Below are positions 23,351 through 34,857 of a DNA stretch of 64,000 nt, piece after piece. How positions within the stretch are numbered: position 1 is the first letter of the stretch; every line of letters begins with the position of its first letter. Under the pieces are notes generated by a model that did no database searches, was not told the DNA's origin, and worked only from the letters and a program-made list of their open reading frames with translations. The translations under genes were made by a program, and so were the position numbers. The stretch comes from Chloranthus sessilifolius (Eukaryota > Streptophyta > Magnoliopsida > Chloranthales > Chloranthaceae). Where the stretch lies: contig CM037584.1 in NCBI GenBank assembly GCA_021018995.1, positions 49,303,811 through 49,367,810 on the forward strand, in the 5' to 3' direction.

Positions 23351-24096
23351 ACACTTTTAATGTCATGATTCGTAATTCTACTCCATCCCGAGGGCCTAAA
23401 ATTTCGAGTTATAACCCACACGCATCCCGGATACGCTAAGCGGACATATCCATAATCAGAATTCTTGCGCAATACGGTTTCACAAAATTCGTGAATCCAA
23501 CAAATATATATAAAACATTAGAACAGTCATAAATGAATAATAATTGCGATAAAATCCAAGAAATAACTACAAATCAAAGAAAGAAAGAGTTGAAAATAAA
23601 TATGATATACGAGACTATAAATAATCAATAAATATGCGTAAGGAAGAAATAATCTACTGAACTAAAGATCCTAATCTCGGCACCGAAACTACACTATCAG
23701 TAATCGACACTAGGATTGTAGTCAGCACCAATGTCCTCCTGATAACTTGTCATGTCACGAGGGTTGAGTCAATGAAATACTTTGCGTCCATCAGGTTAAT
23801 GAAGTCAATGCCAATAGGATCAGAATAGTCAGCGTCCACTCTATCGATATAATCATTTGAAATAAAAAATGCCACGAGGGTTGAGTTGCCAGACAATGCA
23901 CAACTTAGTGGATACACCACCAATCCACTCAACTCTTCTCAAGTGTATTATGGGTGCATCTCGTGAGTGATACTAATTGTATAGTAGTATAACTGAAAGA
24001 AGGAAATAATAAATTCCTATGTATCGTAGAGTTCACATCATACCATAAATGCAAGATTATGAGCTATACATACTCTAGTCCGAATGTACCTCACAA
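23351..24096. other. Unassigned, possibly retrotransposon-derived
   Basis: No ORF over 80 aa. AGGGTTGAGT repeats at about 23760 and 23878. The style resembles LTR or leader sequence of a Ty3-type element (GCATCCCGGATACG), but no primer site or domain confirms this. Confidence 0.25.
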
Positions 24097-25036
24097 TGTT
24101 AGGAATTCAGCCCATACTAACGAACTCTTGATCATGATGAATGCGAAAAAATAAGATGCAAAGAATAATTACAATCACAATACAAGATTTATGTGGTTCA
24201 CCCAATCGATGGATACATCCACGAGAGTATATGCACTATTTATGAACATTTATAACGCACACACTCTCTCTAGTGCACTCTCAAACAAGATCAAATACGA
24301 TCTTTCACAACCAAACCGTTGTAAAACCCAAGGACGTTGTCCTTCAAAATAAAAGAGAAGAGATCTGTCGGAATATAGCAACGATTCCGACACTATAACA
24401 GTTTCAATCGGATCTTCAATCCCCAAGCTATTCTTCAATACCTTGCCTTTCCAAAGTATTCACCCAAGTTTTTCTCTCTTGAAAAACTCTCTCAAGCTCT
24501 CTCCAAGCTTTAATTCGTCCATGAGCTTTCCCTTTATATAGAAGTATCGAGTCCTACTTCTAACTCAAGAGAAACTGCTCAAAAAATGGAATCTGCTAGG
24601 GCTGTGTAGAAAATCGACCAAACTGATCAGACCGATTGAAATATCGGTTCGATTTTGGGACATATCTGTTCGGTTTCAGTTTCGAAAAATAGAAACCGAT
24701 AAACCGATAGTTATCGGTTCGATTTCGATTTTACCGTTAAAAAATCGAAACTGAACCGATAAGAAACCGATAGTGCTTTAAAACTTGGGTTGCAAATAAA
24801 AATTCTATTTTAAAACTTAAAAGCCACCAAACCCAAATGAATCCCTTCGTTTGCTCCAAGCCCTAAAACCAAACGAACCCAAACGGATCTCTTCTAGACT
24901 TATACAAAGCCTTAAAACTAAACCCTTTCCAACTTTCCTTTCGTTTACTCCAAACCCACCGTTGACCGTCACTCTTTACTGCGGCGCCGCCACAATCCAC
25001 AGTCTCCACTCTCCACCACAGGTTAGTACTCTTTCC

Positions 25037-25073
<37 letters not shown>

Positions 25074-25730
25074 TCTCTCTCTATGTTCCTCTCTCTCTCT
25101 AGTCTCTTTCTCACTCTTCATTTTAAACCTAACTAGGGAAAGAAGAAAGAAGAAGGGGACGTTGCAGGCTTGCAGTGTAGCCAATCAGTTCAATAGGGGG
25201 CCTTTCCCTCATTCACTTTCCAAAAACCCATTTCTCGTGTCGTTAAAACCCTAACCCTAGATTTCAAACCCTCATCAATCCATTCTCAACACCTCCGAGT
25301 CTTCGATCCAGCTTGATCTCGCCAATGCCCGTGAACTTGATTTAGGTTGTTTATTTTTTTAAAAAAAATTTTGCTTAATGTTTTGAGTTCTTCAGCTCGT
25401 TTACTATTATTTTGAATTTTTTTCTTCTTAATTTAGATCATTGTGGTTGTGTATGTTGTGGTTTTGATTATGAATTGGCAATGGCTTCCTAATAAAAAAA
25501 TGTAAAAAAATTGAGGTTTATAAAATAGAAACCGATTATCGATTAGTTCGATTTCGATTAAAAAGCCGACGATAACACCCCTAGAATTTGCACGTAACTT
25601 AGCAGTCGTTTAAGCGACTTCTACTTGAAAGTTTTCCCTTTCAACCGTGCTCTGGTCGCTCAAGCGAGGACCAAAGTCGCTCGAACGACTTTTCCCTGAA
25701 AAATTGCTCTTGTTGCGTGCTCACCTCGCT
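24097..25730 (-). mobile_element. Truncated copia LTR interrupted by a hAT-like element
   Basis: TGTTAGGAATTCAGCCC at 24097 starts a copy of the LTR at 43925 in the same orientation, readable to 24596 and again from 25584 to 25730. It is split by the hAT-like insertion. The last 55-60 bp (start of U3) are missing, and the sequence changes abruptly to the TRB-like relic. No primer-binding site precedes it, so it is a solo or orphan LTR. Confidence 0.75.
24597..25583. mobile_element. Non-autonomous hAT-like element carrying gene-like sequence
   Basis: Ends are TAGGGCTGT and, inverted, TAGGGGTGT. Flanks GAATCTGC (24589-24596) and GAATTTGC (25584-25591) are a 7/8 target duplication, and the split LTR proves the insertion. 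Subterminal sequence is rich in ATCGGTTCGATTTCG-type words. The middle (about 24830-25330) differs: C-rich, with CCCTAAAACC, ACCGTTGACC, a (CT)n tract and AACCCTAACCCTAG, the style of a plant promoter and 5' UTR. It is probably captured host sequence; the donor gene is unknown. Confidence 0.7.
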
Positions 25731-25769
25731 TTCCAAAATATTAAGGGTTCTCTTGCTTTCCTTTTGACA

Positions 25770-26125
25770 GGTAAACCGAAAGTATCGAATCGCACCAAGT
25801 TTGTCAGGGATGTTACTTCTAGAAGGAAGACACTACAGGGATTCTATTTCTACCAAAGTAGAAAAGGAAGATTTTAAGGCTTTCTCGAAATCACAAATTG
25901 ATGCAGAACTAGCGAAGATAAGAAATATGAGTACAATGGATGCTGCTTTTGCTGCTTCCAAAGCGATATGAGGCGAATTGGCCATGGCGGTTTCAAGAAG
26001 CTTTAAGGTACGAGGAAGCGAAGGCGATGTCAGAGTGCCAAGCTTTCAAGGAGGGAAAGATGACTTTGGAAAGCGAAGCATAAAGATGACTTTGGAAAGC
26101 AGAAACGCATCAAAGATGGTAATAA
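25770..26125 (+). pseudogene. Possible relic of TRB (single-Myb-histone) C-terminus
   Basis: One frame gives DFKAFSKSQIDAELAKIR followed by AAFAASKA and a stop. After a shift, an Ala/Glu-rich stretch ending QAFKEGKMTLE follows. This order resembles the C-terminal coiled coil of plant telomere-repeat-binding (TRB/SMH) proteins, where a KSQIDAELA-like start leads into an Ala/Glu-rich helix. A stop and a frameshift show it is non-functional. The identification is from memory of the family and moderate at best. It starts a run of host-gene fragments all on the plus strand. Confidence 0.4.
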
Positions 26126-26993
26126 TCTGATTTTGATATTTTGGATTCTTTTTTGCTTCTTTACAAGAAGTGGTTCAACTATAACAATTCGTTATAAGAT
26201 AGTGACATGGCATCATTGCAGACATGACATGCTGACAGAATCTAAAGTTGCAATGCCAATGGCCATATAGTGATTTAGTGATATTGATATGACAGAGCCA
26301 TTCCTCTCTTTTACTTTTTGGAGAATGTATCCCTTTCCTGAAATCAATCTGCTGATCCCAATTAAACAGTTAGAGACATGATTGACCGCCTTGTGCCAAG
26401 TGGCATCAGTTTTTGATTAGTCCAGGGTGTCCATCTGTCAGTCCATCATTGGCACACATCTCAGCCAAAAAATCATGGTCATCGAAGAAACAAAACCAGC
26501 TGATCGGTGCACTTTACTATTGAACTGTTAAAAGAATCGACTGGTCCATACTAGAGTGCACGGATCAGATGGTTCAATTTCCCAATCAGTGTGATTTGAT
26601 GACTTGGATTTCCCAACACATCTGCCATGTGGCATAGAGGTGGGATGATTGTGGTATAATCTGTAAAAAGGTTGGTCAAATGCCATTACTAACTTCCCTG
26701 AATCATGCTTCATGTAGTTGCATGACTGTTCTACTGAACTATGATGTGGAGAACCAGAATTGAAAATGAAGCTAGTAATCTCACTTAGAAATTCATATTT
26801 TGTGGTTTTTCTTCAAGATTTTTTTTTTTAATGAGAAGCATTTTAATGGTACTGGTACTTGGCACCATGATATGGGTCTTGTTTCCAACACAAAATATAT
26901 TGACAAAAATCTAAGTTGTGTCCCAGTGTCGGTGGTGAAGCTCACTGTTCTATTCAGAGTTACCGACCCTGGTTTGATGAGATCATTAAACCA

Positions 26994-27046
<53 letters not shown>

Positions 27047-27138
27047 GTCTCAAATTTATTTTTTCCTTTTTGGCCTACATAGTTGCATGATTCTTCTATA
27101 TAGGATGCCATTTGTAATCTCTCTGTTTTTTCTTTTTT
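26126..27138. other. Repeat-rich interval without genes
   Basis: Contains MITE-like sequence around 26370-26660 (TGGCACACATCTCAGCC; GGATCAGATGGTTCAATTTCC resembles the 11844 MITE) and a (CT)n(AT)n tract at 26997-27046. No coding sequence recognised. Confidence 0.35.
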
Positions 27139-27260
27139 AAAAAAAATATTTTTATGGGACGCTGGGCTCGAACCTGCGACCTTGAGGTTGCAATATTATC
27201 AACTTCCCTTGGTGTGCTAAGCAGCTTGATTGGGAATCTTCTTTTTCCCGCTTCTTGGTC
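27139..27260 (-). mobile_element. SINE-like element
   Basis: On the minus strand GGTTCGAGCCC fits an RNA polymerase III B box. TAGCACACCAAGG, about 45 bp upstream, is a fair A box. An A-rich tail (TTTTTT on plus) follows the 3' side at about 27125-27155. The 5' border is uncertain and no target duplication is clear. Confidence 0.4.
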
Positions 27261-29640
27261 TTCTACCAACAAAACTGATTTCCACTCAGTTGGGTGATAT
27301 TTTGATGACAACTAATTTGCTTATAAAATGCTTAATATCTTCCAATATTTTGAACAAACCATAAGGAGATGTGTTTGATGTGCTTGCGAAGAAGGTTAGA
27401 TTCATCTGGGGTATACATATCTTTTTCATCCCAATATTTGATGGAAACAATTGGTTGGATTTATCTCAGGTAAATCAGCCCTTTTTCCGCTGGCAAGTTG
27501 GCAAAAACATGTTCTATCAAACCCAAACTACCAAATCTATCTAAAGAAATCTTCCTTGGTTTCTGAAATTTTTTGCTATATTTTCCAAAATACATGCAGA
27601 TGGTTCGAGCATGACTGATCTCACAGGCAGGCGGGATCGATTTCCGAATTTTGTGCAAAATACAAGCATGACGGATCTTATACATAGGCTGGATCGATTT
27701 CCGAACACCTTTTTTTCTCAATTTGTCTATAAATTTGTTAAAACTCTTGTATAGCTAATAGCTAATAAAAATGCACAACTCTCTCATGCCCCTTGTGGCA
27801 CAGTAACAGATTACAGGAATATGCCGGTGTATGAATTCTCTAAATTGCCACTGGCCAGCATCTGTTCCTCCTTGAACAGGTATTTCTCTGTTCACAATAG
27901 TTTTCACTTTTGCAGAGAGAAGGAATGGCTTTAGCTTTCAGAGGGGGATTTGGAACTTATGATGAGATGGGTTTGTTAAATATGAAGACTTGGAAGTGCA
28001 GGATAGATAGGCTTGCATAGGGATCGGGTTGGGTTAGGGTCAACCTGATTATTTAAACCCTCAACCGGAACCCGATCCGACCCGATTAGCAAAAACTCAG
28101 GTCAGATCGGTTTGGGCCAACTTGGTTTAAAATATAAGGTAGGGAGTTGGCTTCGGGTTGGGTCGGGTAGTGTAGGGTCAAGAAATTAGGAATCGAATCC
28201 GACCTATTTAATAAATGGATCGAGATTTCTAACCTGACTTGACAGGTCGGGATTTTGGACCCATACCCTTGGATTGAGTTCTTCCAATTTGCAACCTTAA
28301 GTATAGAGTAGAAAACAATATAACAAATGTTAGGAGCATGGAAATATGAAGGTCTGTTGATTTTGAACAGTTTACTGCAGTTTATGGTGTATAAAGTAAT
28401 ATTTGGAAGATGAAATTTGAATGTAAGTTTCAGTTTTATTTCTATCTATATGGTTTTGGTTTTTGAGGTAGAATTGAATGAAAGAAAAACCTTTTTGTTT
28501 AATTACAGATCAAAAGCTCTGAGTAAGTCAGTAGGGGTTTACAACCAATACATATCACCCTGGTCTTAGGCCCTTACAGATTAGGTTTATCAAATATGTA
28601 TCAGCCATGCCCGCTGATATTATATTATTTTTTATATATTTTAAAGTATTAAATATATAGAGAAATGATCTCCTAACTCGAGCTCCTATTGGTTTCCTGT
28701 TGATTCAATTGGCTTTAAAAGTCAAATGATGTGACTTTGGCATGAAAAAAGGGAGAAGTGCATTTGATTCAGGGGCATCGCCTCCAACAAGTTAAGTACC
28801 TGTTGATAGCATGCCACAGATATTCGCCCGTCATGTATTTATTGAACAGAAACCTTGTTCCAACAGTGCTTATTAGTGAGATTTTTCGGGTTAATTTAGG
28901 GATTGGCCGAAATTTTGAAACTTGTTTAATAATAGCTGTTTTTCTTCAGCTGTTCTGAGCCAAAACTAGATAGAATGCTATCATTCATTGGTGTTAGCTT
29001 AGGCCTTGTAGTTGTCGTCATGAAGCACTTTTTTAGCGCTAGTTTAAATGTTGCATCACTAGTACAGGGACCCATTAGATGTAGTCCTTGTGCAAATTTC
29101 GCGCAGAGAGAATCCATTTTTGAACGCCCACTCTTTTCATAACAAGACAAAAGCAACAATCCATAGTGTTTGCTTGGTTGCGTTGCCTTTTTTGGGTTTT
29201 TTTGGGGCTGCCCTTTTGCGCTTGGCCAAGCACCTCGCTTGGCTTGTTTGTAATAAGGTTTCCTTTGTAAAGAAATCTTTCTTTTACTGATATTAAAAGA
29301 GAAATTGGTCTCTCTTTTAAATTGTGTTAGCGTAATATTGGGTTTTGTTGTGTTGGTCCCCTATTGGGTACTTGTGCAAAATTTACCAAATGTTGTCTAT
29401 CTATGTAAAGGAAGTTGAGCTTTATGCCATGGTATCTTAGTCAAGATGTAGGTTCCTGTCCACCTAGGAGCTCTAATGTTTTAGAGTGCCTAGTGCCTAG
29501 CCCCTGGTCTTATGCTTAAATAATAGATACATGTATTTCTCCTGTTGGTGCACATTTTCTGTTTTTTCTAACCTTTCCTTTTTATATTCTCTTAATTTTG
29601 TGGATGGTAACTAATCTTATTGGTGATTTCGGTCTCTTTT
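27261..29640. other. Unassigned sequence with repeat remnants
   Basis: At 28020-28275 a GGGTCGGGTT/AACCCGACC-rich segment looks like a hAT-type remnant. At 28930-29290 the tail (TTTGTAATAAGGTTTCCTTTGTAAAG) has the style of a LINE 3' end. A GGATCGATTTCCGAA phrase repeats at about 27625 and 27687. I find no gene. Confidence 0.3.
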
Positions 29641-29647
29641 CTCTCAG

Positions 29648-29779
29648 GAAGAATGAAGATCAAAATGACGAAGTAGGGGCAATCGTGGTGCAAAATTCAA
29701 CAGAATCCGAGATTTTTGGGGATGGCTTTCGCTGGAGAAAATATGGGCAAAAGGTTGTGAAGGGAAATCCGTATCCTAG
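29648..29779 (+). pseudogene. WRKY transcription-factor exon fragment
   Basis: A single open exon encodes [16 protein letters not shown], then [20 protein letters not shown] and PR. This is the first half of a WRKY domain. It is bounded by a CTCTCAG acceptor and an AG|GTGATA donor, exactly at the conserved intron after the PR residues of WRKY genes. The zinc-binding half (SYYxC...HxH) is not found in the next kilobase. WRKY proteins bind W-boxes in defence and senescence promoters. As a lone exon among fragments of other genes it is most likely a captured or orphaned piece. Confidence 0.75.
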
Positions 29780-30949
29780 GTGATACTTTTGAGTTACTGA
29801 CATGTTGAAGTAGATTATGCTGCAGTGCATGTGTTAGGAACTTAGGATCATCTCTGACAGGGTAGTGCATCTTGTGAAAAATGAAAATTTATGTGATTTT
29901 CGTGACATTTTTTTAGCATTCGTAGCCAGTGTTAAGCCAAATTATATCTTGCTGATTCTAAGCAGTCAATGGGTTTCAGACATAGGCATCTTCAATAATC
30001 TTGTAGGATAAAATATATAGTGCATTTTATTATTTCTGATTTATATTATTGTGCCAAAAAGTATGAGATTTCAAGAATGGTCGGATTTCGATTTGACACC
30101 CCTCTTCTAATTTCACAATCCCCTTTACGAATCCAGACTCTTTTTCCTTCATAGATTTTAAATTTGTATAGCCTTCACACCCATTTATCCAAGGAAATAA
30201 AAGGGGCTACTCGGTGATGGAGTGTCATCCTCTAAAATAGTGGGCCTATCCCAGTTTTCATTCACTTTTATTTTGAAGTTAAAGAATCCAAACTAATCCA
30301 ACTGCTAAAATCAGCCAGTTTTCATTCACTTTTATTAAGATACATAAAGTTGAGATGTATGTAGCATATACCACTCCTCGAAGCTATTTTACTTCTATCA
30401 ACTTGTACTATTTCTATAGTTAAAAATCTAAAATCTGAGCTGTATTTTCTAGTATGAATGAGATTTTTGATAGATACTGGTAGTTTTGAGGGAAAAAAAA
30501 TTAAAGAAATACCATAGAAAATCTGCCAATGTAAGTAAACGGTTATGATTCAATGTATGATACCTTGGCATTTAGTTTAGGGATTTAAACTTATTCACTG
30601 AGAGTTGCTACTTTGATTCATTTGGTTACTCTGTCTCTCAATTTAAATTCTCATCTTTTAGCATGCACACTCTCTTTTTAGTTTTCTTGGATAAGTATAG
30701 AAACAAAGATGGTTTTACTGAAGAGGAGACACATGATTAAAATTTAATTGAAGCACTGAACTTTTCATCAGTTCAGTTCAATGAGGTGACCACTTCAGAA
30801 ACACAAAACCTGAAGCTTGAAGCTTTGAAATATGAACTCGTACTAGATTTTGATTTGTTGCACTCGTACTAGATTTTGATTTCCTTTACTTTTGATGCAT
30901 TCAATATTTGAATAACGGATCTGACTTGTTGATTATGTCTCCGTCCTAG
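29780..30949. other. Intron-like sequence between WRKY and SHPRH fragments
   Basis: AT-rich, no ORF of interest. 29955-30005 shares a repeat with 15485-15540. GCCAGTTTTCATTCACTTTTATT occurs twice (about 30255 and 30315). Confidence 0.35.
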
Positions 30950-32543
30950 TCATACAAAGCCAGGTTCACTAAAAACTTGTGTTTACGAAGGTGTGAGAAA
31001 TGTTTCCTCGTCAGCTACCATGGATCTGAATGAACTTGTCACCGCTGATATTGTCTTAACTACATATGATGTGCTGAAAGAGGACCTGTCTCACGATTTT
31101 GATAGACATGACGGGGATCGCCATTTCATGAGATTCCAGAAGAGGTTCTTTCATACCTTTCTTCTTTACTTATTGGTGTTAACTTGGATTATTGTTTGTT
31201 CCATATTGACCAAATATGCTTTCATTATTGTTCAAAATTGACAAGGTATATATATTGATGCTTATACCGAGAATGGAAATTAGCAAGTTTAGATTCAGGC
31301 CATATTAAACAGTACTTATATGCCTTCTGCAAATTTATCAATAGCATGATTTCCTCAGAATGGTCCAAAATATTTCATTTCTACACTCTAAGTAGGATAT
31401 CAAGATGATTTTTATATGACTTGCAAATATTTCATATCCAACTATTTTATAAAGTCAATTTCCTTGGATAGCATTTGACATTTTTGATTGCTTTGATGTA
31501 GAATTAGCCCAAGCTAGTAATTATTTAGGCAAAATTTGTCCACATTTATAGAAGCGTTTTAAATCTAGTAATCAATTTTTTATGTTGCTAAAAACAAGCA
31601 AATATTTACTCATATTAAAATATTATGGCTATAAGAGTTTTAGTATCTGCTGGTAATGACATTTCTTCTAGTCCTACTGCAAAGCAATATTTTGACCACT
31701 AAAGTGCAGTAAATTCTAAATGGATCGAATTAAAAGTTCGAACCTATATTGCAATACAGTGATGGTATCACATTTTTATAGAGTTTGCATCTCATCAAAT
31801 CAACAAGAGAGGCTTGGGGTAGGTTATCAACATCATTATGGAGCGTAGATATGAATTATTTGGCTAAAATCCACACCATTTTCATCCTTACACATGATGA
31901 TAGATGCATTTATTTTTTATTTCTATTTAATATTTTAATGACCATTCTTTTTATCCATTATTTCCTTTTTTGTTTGAAGTTAGCAATTTTTGCTTCTTGA
32001 TGGTATCTGCTTGTTATTTCAGTGCCAACATTTACCCAAAGAGTTCTAGATTTATGCAGATGCCAAATCCGTAGTTGGTTTTTGTCATCGATTCATGAAT
32101 TATGGTACTATTGTTATTGAATTTATGGCACATTGTCTCACACACACACATATGTTGGCACATTGTGGACCTTTCTTGAGTTTGAAATTGTTTTTAGGCC
32201 CTTTTGCAGATTTTGTAGTTCTTAGAAGTGAGATTCCTAAAAAATTGCTAGACGAATGTTCACTTTAAGAATGGCCAATTCATGTAGGTATCTAGTTGTT
32301 CCAACTCTGCTTATAAGAATAATCTGGTGGCATGTTTGTTTAGATGAAACTCAAATGGTGGAGAGTAATACGACTACTGCGACAGAAATGGCATTGCGAT
32401 TACGTGCTCAATATCATTGGTGCATCACAGGAACCCCTATACAGCGTAGGATTGATGACATGTATGGACTTTAGCGGTTCCTTGGCGCTAGCCCTTTTGA
32501 TTTTCATAGGTGGTGGGTTGAAGTTATGAGAGATCCCTACGAG
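30950..32543 (+). pseudogene. SHPRH-type SNF2 helicase/E3 ligase fragment (two exons)
   Basis: Exon A (30950-31144) encodes HTKPGSLKTCVYEGVR and TADIVLTTYDVLKEDLSHDF, ending in FQK plus AG. Exon B (32288-32543) completes the Arg and continues with PTLLIRIIWWHVCLDETQMV, then WCITGTPIQRRIDDMYGL, a stop, and RFLGASPFD...MRDPYE to a GAG|GTATGA donor. These match the SNF2 helicase core of plant SHPRH-like RING E3 ligases, which polyubiquitinate chromatin-bound targets. The DEAQ helicase motif reads DETQ and an in-frame TAG lies at about 32473. Only about 150 of more than 1,500 residues remain, with normal intron borders between them. It is a gene fragment, not a functional gene. Confidence 0.75.
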
Positions 32544-33094
32544 GTATGAGTCTCTAATGTTAAGCGCTTACAAAGTAGTTATCACGGATTTGTGAATTCT
32601 AATAAAGAAAATATATAACCCAATTTAGTGTCAAAAATTAAAAATCATTGTTGTGGATAGAGTGTAATACGTAGAAATTATAGTCATAGGGATGGTCGTG
32701 CTCTGTTGATTCTTGATATTTATTTTATCAGTTTATAGGAAAGACTGGATTTTGATTTGAGAATATGAATTTTCTGAAGAAATAGAATGTTAAATTGCCG
32801 ATCTAAGTTTCACGAGAGCCACGCATGTTTCAACCCATACCATCCAAAATTAGTGGAAGCTTTTTAAAATTTATATTTCGTGTGTAATACACAATCACTA
32901 GAAGATTTTATAATAAGCTTTAAAAAGCCACAATTTTTAGGCTCAAACCAGCACAGCAGGACATATATAATATAAATGAACTTTACAAAAAATTTCCATT
33001 ATTTTCTATATCATGCTGCTGTAATTTCAGCCTGTGGCATGAAACTGATTTTTATCAGTAAATGGAATGACTTGCTTTTTCCTTTCGATTTCAG

Positions 33095-33595
33095 CCTCTT
33101 CTTCAAACAAGAAATGGAGCTCTCTTTGATAGGGCTTCAGAATGCCGGAAAAATTTCACTTGTGAATGTCGTTGCAGTAAGTAAAAACTCATTATACCTT
33201 CAAATTAGCAGCTATATTCTTTATGAAACATGCTATGACACTGGTTTTTGGATCTCCTTTGTAGATCGGTGGATATAGTGAAGACATGATTCCCACTGTG
33301 AGTAATCTTGTCATGCCAAAGGAATGCATATTTGGTCTTATTGTATACCCATAAATCAGATGGCATCCTAGTTGTAGAATGTCTTATATCTTTCTGTGAA
33401 ATGTTAGGATTGCAAGCTATTATGATGTTTAATGGTAAGATGCATTGCTTTTGCATGTAATGTGTTCTACAGGTTGGATTCAATATGCGTAAGGTAACTA
33501 AAGGAAATGTTACAATAAAGTTGTGGAATCTTGGAGGTCAACCCAGATTTCGGAGCATGTGGGAGCGTTATTGTCGTGCAGTCTCTGCCATTGTG
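33095..33595 (+). pseudogene. ARL8-type small GTPase fragment (three exons)
   Basis: Exon 33095-33176 encodes [19 protein letters not shown]; exon 33265-33297 encodes [11 protein letters not shown]; exon 33473 to about 33595 encodes [20 protein letters not shown], then [20 protein letters not shown]. These are the first half of ARL8, an Arf-like GTPase of lysosome/vacuole trafficking (also a tobamovirus host factor in plants). GT-AG borders and phases are kept. The P-loop reads AGKIS (Thr to Ile) and the switch-II motif LWNLGGQ (Asp to Asn). Both hit nucleotide-binding residues, and the rest of the GTPase fold is absent. Non-functional. Confidence 0.8.
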
Positions 33596-33689
33596 TATAT
33601 TTCTTACTTGCTTAACTTTTTTCCCTGCACAAGATGTCGTCTTGCTTTGATTTTACAGGGGTTTAAATGATTACAATTTGGTAATTCGT

Positions 33690-34045
33690 GTAGGTTTTTT
33701 TTATTATTATGCATTAGTATTATTATTACTAATTGATAAATTAAAATTTATTAATCGAAAGGAGATAAGTACATAATAGATAAGGCCTAAGCAGGTTAGC
33801 AAACCTACCAACTGACCCAATTGTCAGAAAAATAAATAGTAAGTTAACACACAAGAGCAGTACAAAAATGGTAGCCCAGAAATACCTCCTGACAGTAAAT
33901 AGGCCAGATAGGTGGATACCAACATCAGAACTAAGGACTTAACACACCAATATTGTACCAGCAAACTGTGATTTTCTCAGCTGAAACACTCCTTAAAATC
34001 TTATTCATTTCAGACCACCTAATCATGAAGGCTTTGTTCCTCTTA
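33690..34045 (-). mobile_element. Possible LINE 3' end
   Basis: On the minus strand a short coding-like start (IKRNKAFMIRWSEMNKI) is followed by stops and a T/G-rich 3' UTR-like stretch, ending in AATAATAATAC. This is the style of plant L1 3' ends, but no reverse transcriptase is present. Confidence 0.3.
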
Positions 34046-34083
34046 ATCACAGCCGTCGGCGTAGGTCCCTTTTTTTGTAGTGA
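34046..34083. mobile_element. CACTA-type terminus (fragment)
   Basis: Read on the minus strand the segment starts CACTACAAAAAAAGGGACC, a typical CACTA/En-Spm end. No partner end is found nearby. Confidence 0.45.
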
Positions 34084-34679
34084 GAAGTCATCAATATCTC
34101 AATTTAATTGCTTAATATCATAAATATTTAATTACGTTCTCCTTTTGATTTCAGGCGAAGCTTTTCGATTTGAAGCTCACCTCAAACGAATCACTAGGGG
34201 ACGGGGATACTTGGCAGGAGAGGCGAAGCACATTTTTTTTTTTTGTTTAATTATGAAACTAGGTCATGGGGTCCTTAGATTATTAACTCTTTTTTTTTTT
34301 TTTTTTTTTTTGAATAAAAGGATTGAGCATGTAAAGTTTTAAAATATTTGGTTGATTTGAAAGGTTGGATCATAGGTTGAGATGCAATATTTTGTTCGAA
34401 TAAAAGAATTGAGTATTTATTTTATTTATTAATGGCATTGAATGATTTGCATTTGAGTTGAATGGATGTGTTTAAATATGAGATTAATAGCTTTTTTTCT
34501 TTATATAATTTTTTTAAAGCATTAAAAAAAAGTATTAAAAAATTACATTAAAAAAAAGTATTACAAAAAGCATAAAAAAAATTGCATTAAAAAAAAGCAT
34601 AAAAAAATATTATTTTAAAAAAATTTGCATAAAAAATTGTCGACGTAATTTTTATTTTTTTTTAAATTTATATAAAAAA
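34084..34679. other. AT-rich sequence, no gene
   Basis: Contains a TTTTGATTTCAG acceptor-like site at 34155 followed by a short open stretch (GEAFRFEAHLKRITRGRG or, in another frame, AKLFDLKLTSNESLGDGD). It could be a further exon fragment but I do not recognise it. Poly-A/T and AAAAAGCATTAAAAA repeats fill the rest. Confidence 0.3.
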
Positions 34680-34857
34680 ATCACTGCCCTAAACAATTGT
34701 AAAAAAAGGAGTGGTTTTTTTTTATCACTAGTTCATAAACCACTGTTTTGTATAGTGGTAAAAAAAATCACTCCTTTTTTTACAATTGTTTAGGACAGTG
34801 GTTTTTTGAAAAAACTATTGTTTAAGGCAATGGTTTTTTTGGCTTTTTCACGTAGTG
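34680..34857. mobile_element. CACTA-type terminus with subterminal repeats
   Basis: On the minus strand it starts CACTACGTGAAAAAGCC at 34857. Inverted subterminal repeats follow: CACTCCTTTTTTTACAATTG at about 34761 and its reverse complement at about 34695, plus CAGTGGTTTTTT phrases. It abuts the Athila-like element, whose integrase should begin here, so the insertion or a deletion removed that part. The opposite terminus is not found. Confidence 0.65.

Noticed and set aside
25826-25840. CACTACAGGG as left end of a CACTA element spanning the gene fragments
   Set aside because: Only the six-base CACTAC matches; the following bases do not pair with the end at 34083 or 34857.
34155-34230. Next exon of ARL8 or another captured gene
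   Set aside because: An acceptor-like site precedes it, but neither reading frame resembles ARL8 or any family I recognise.
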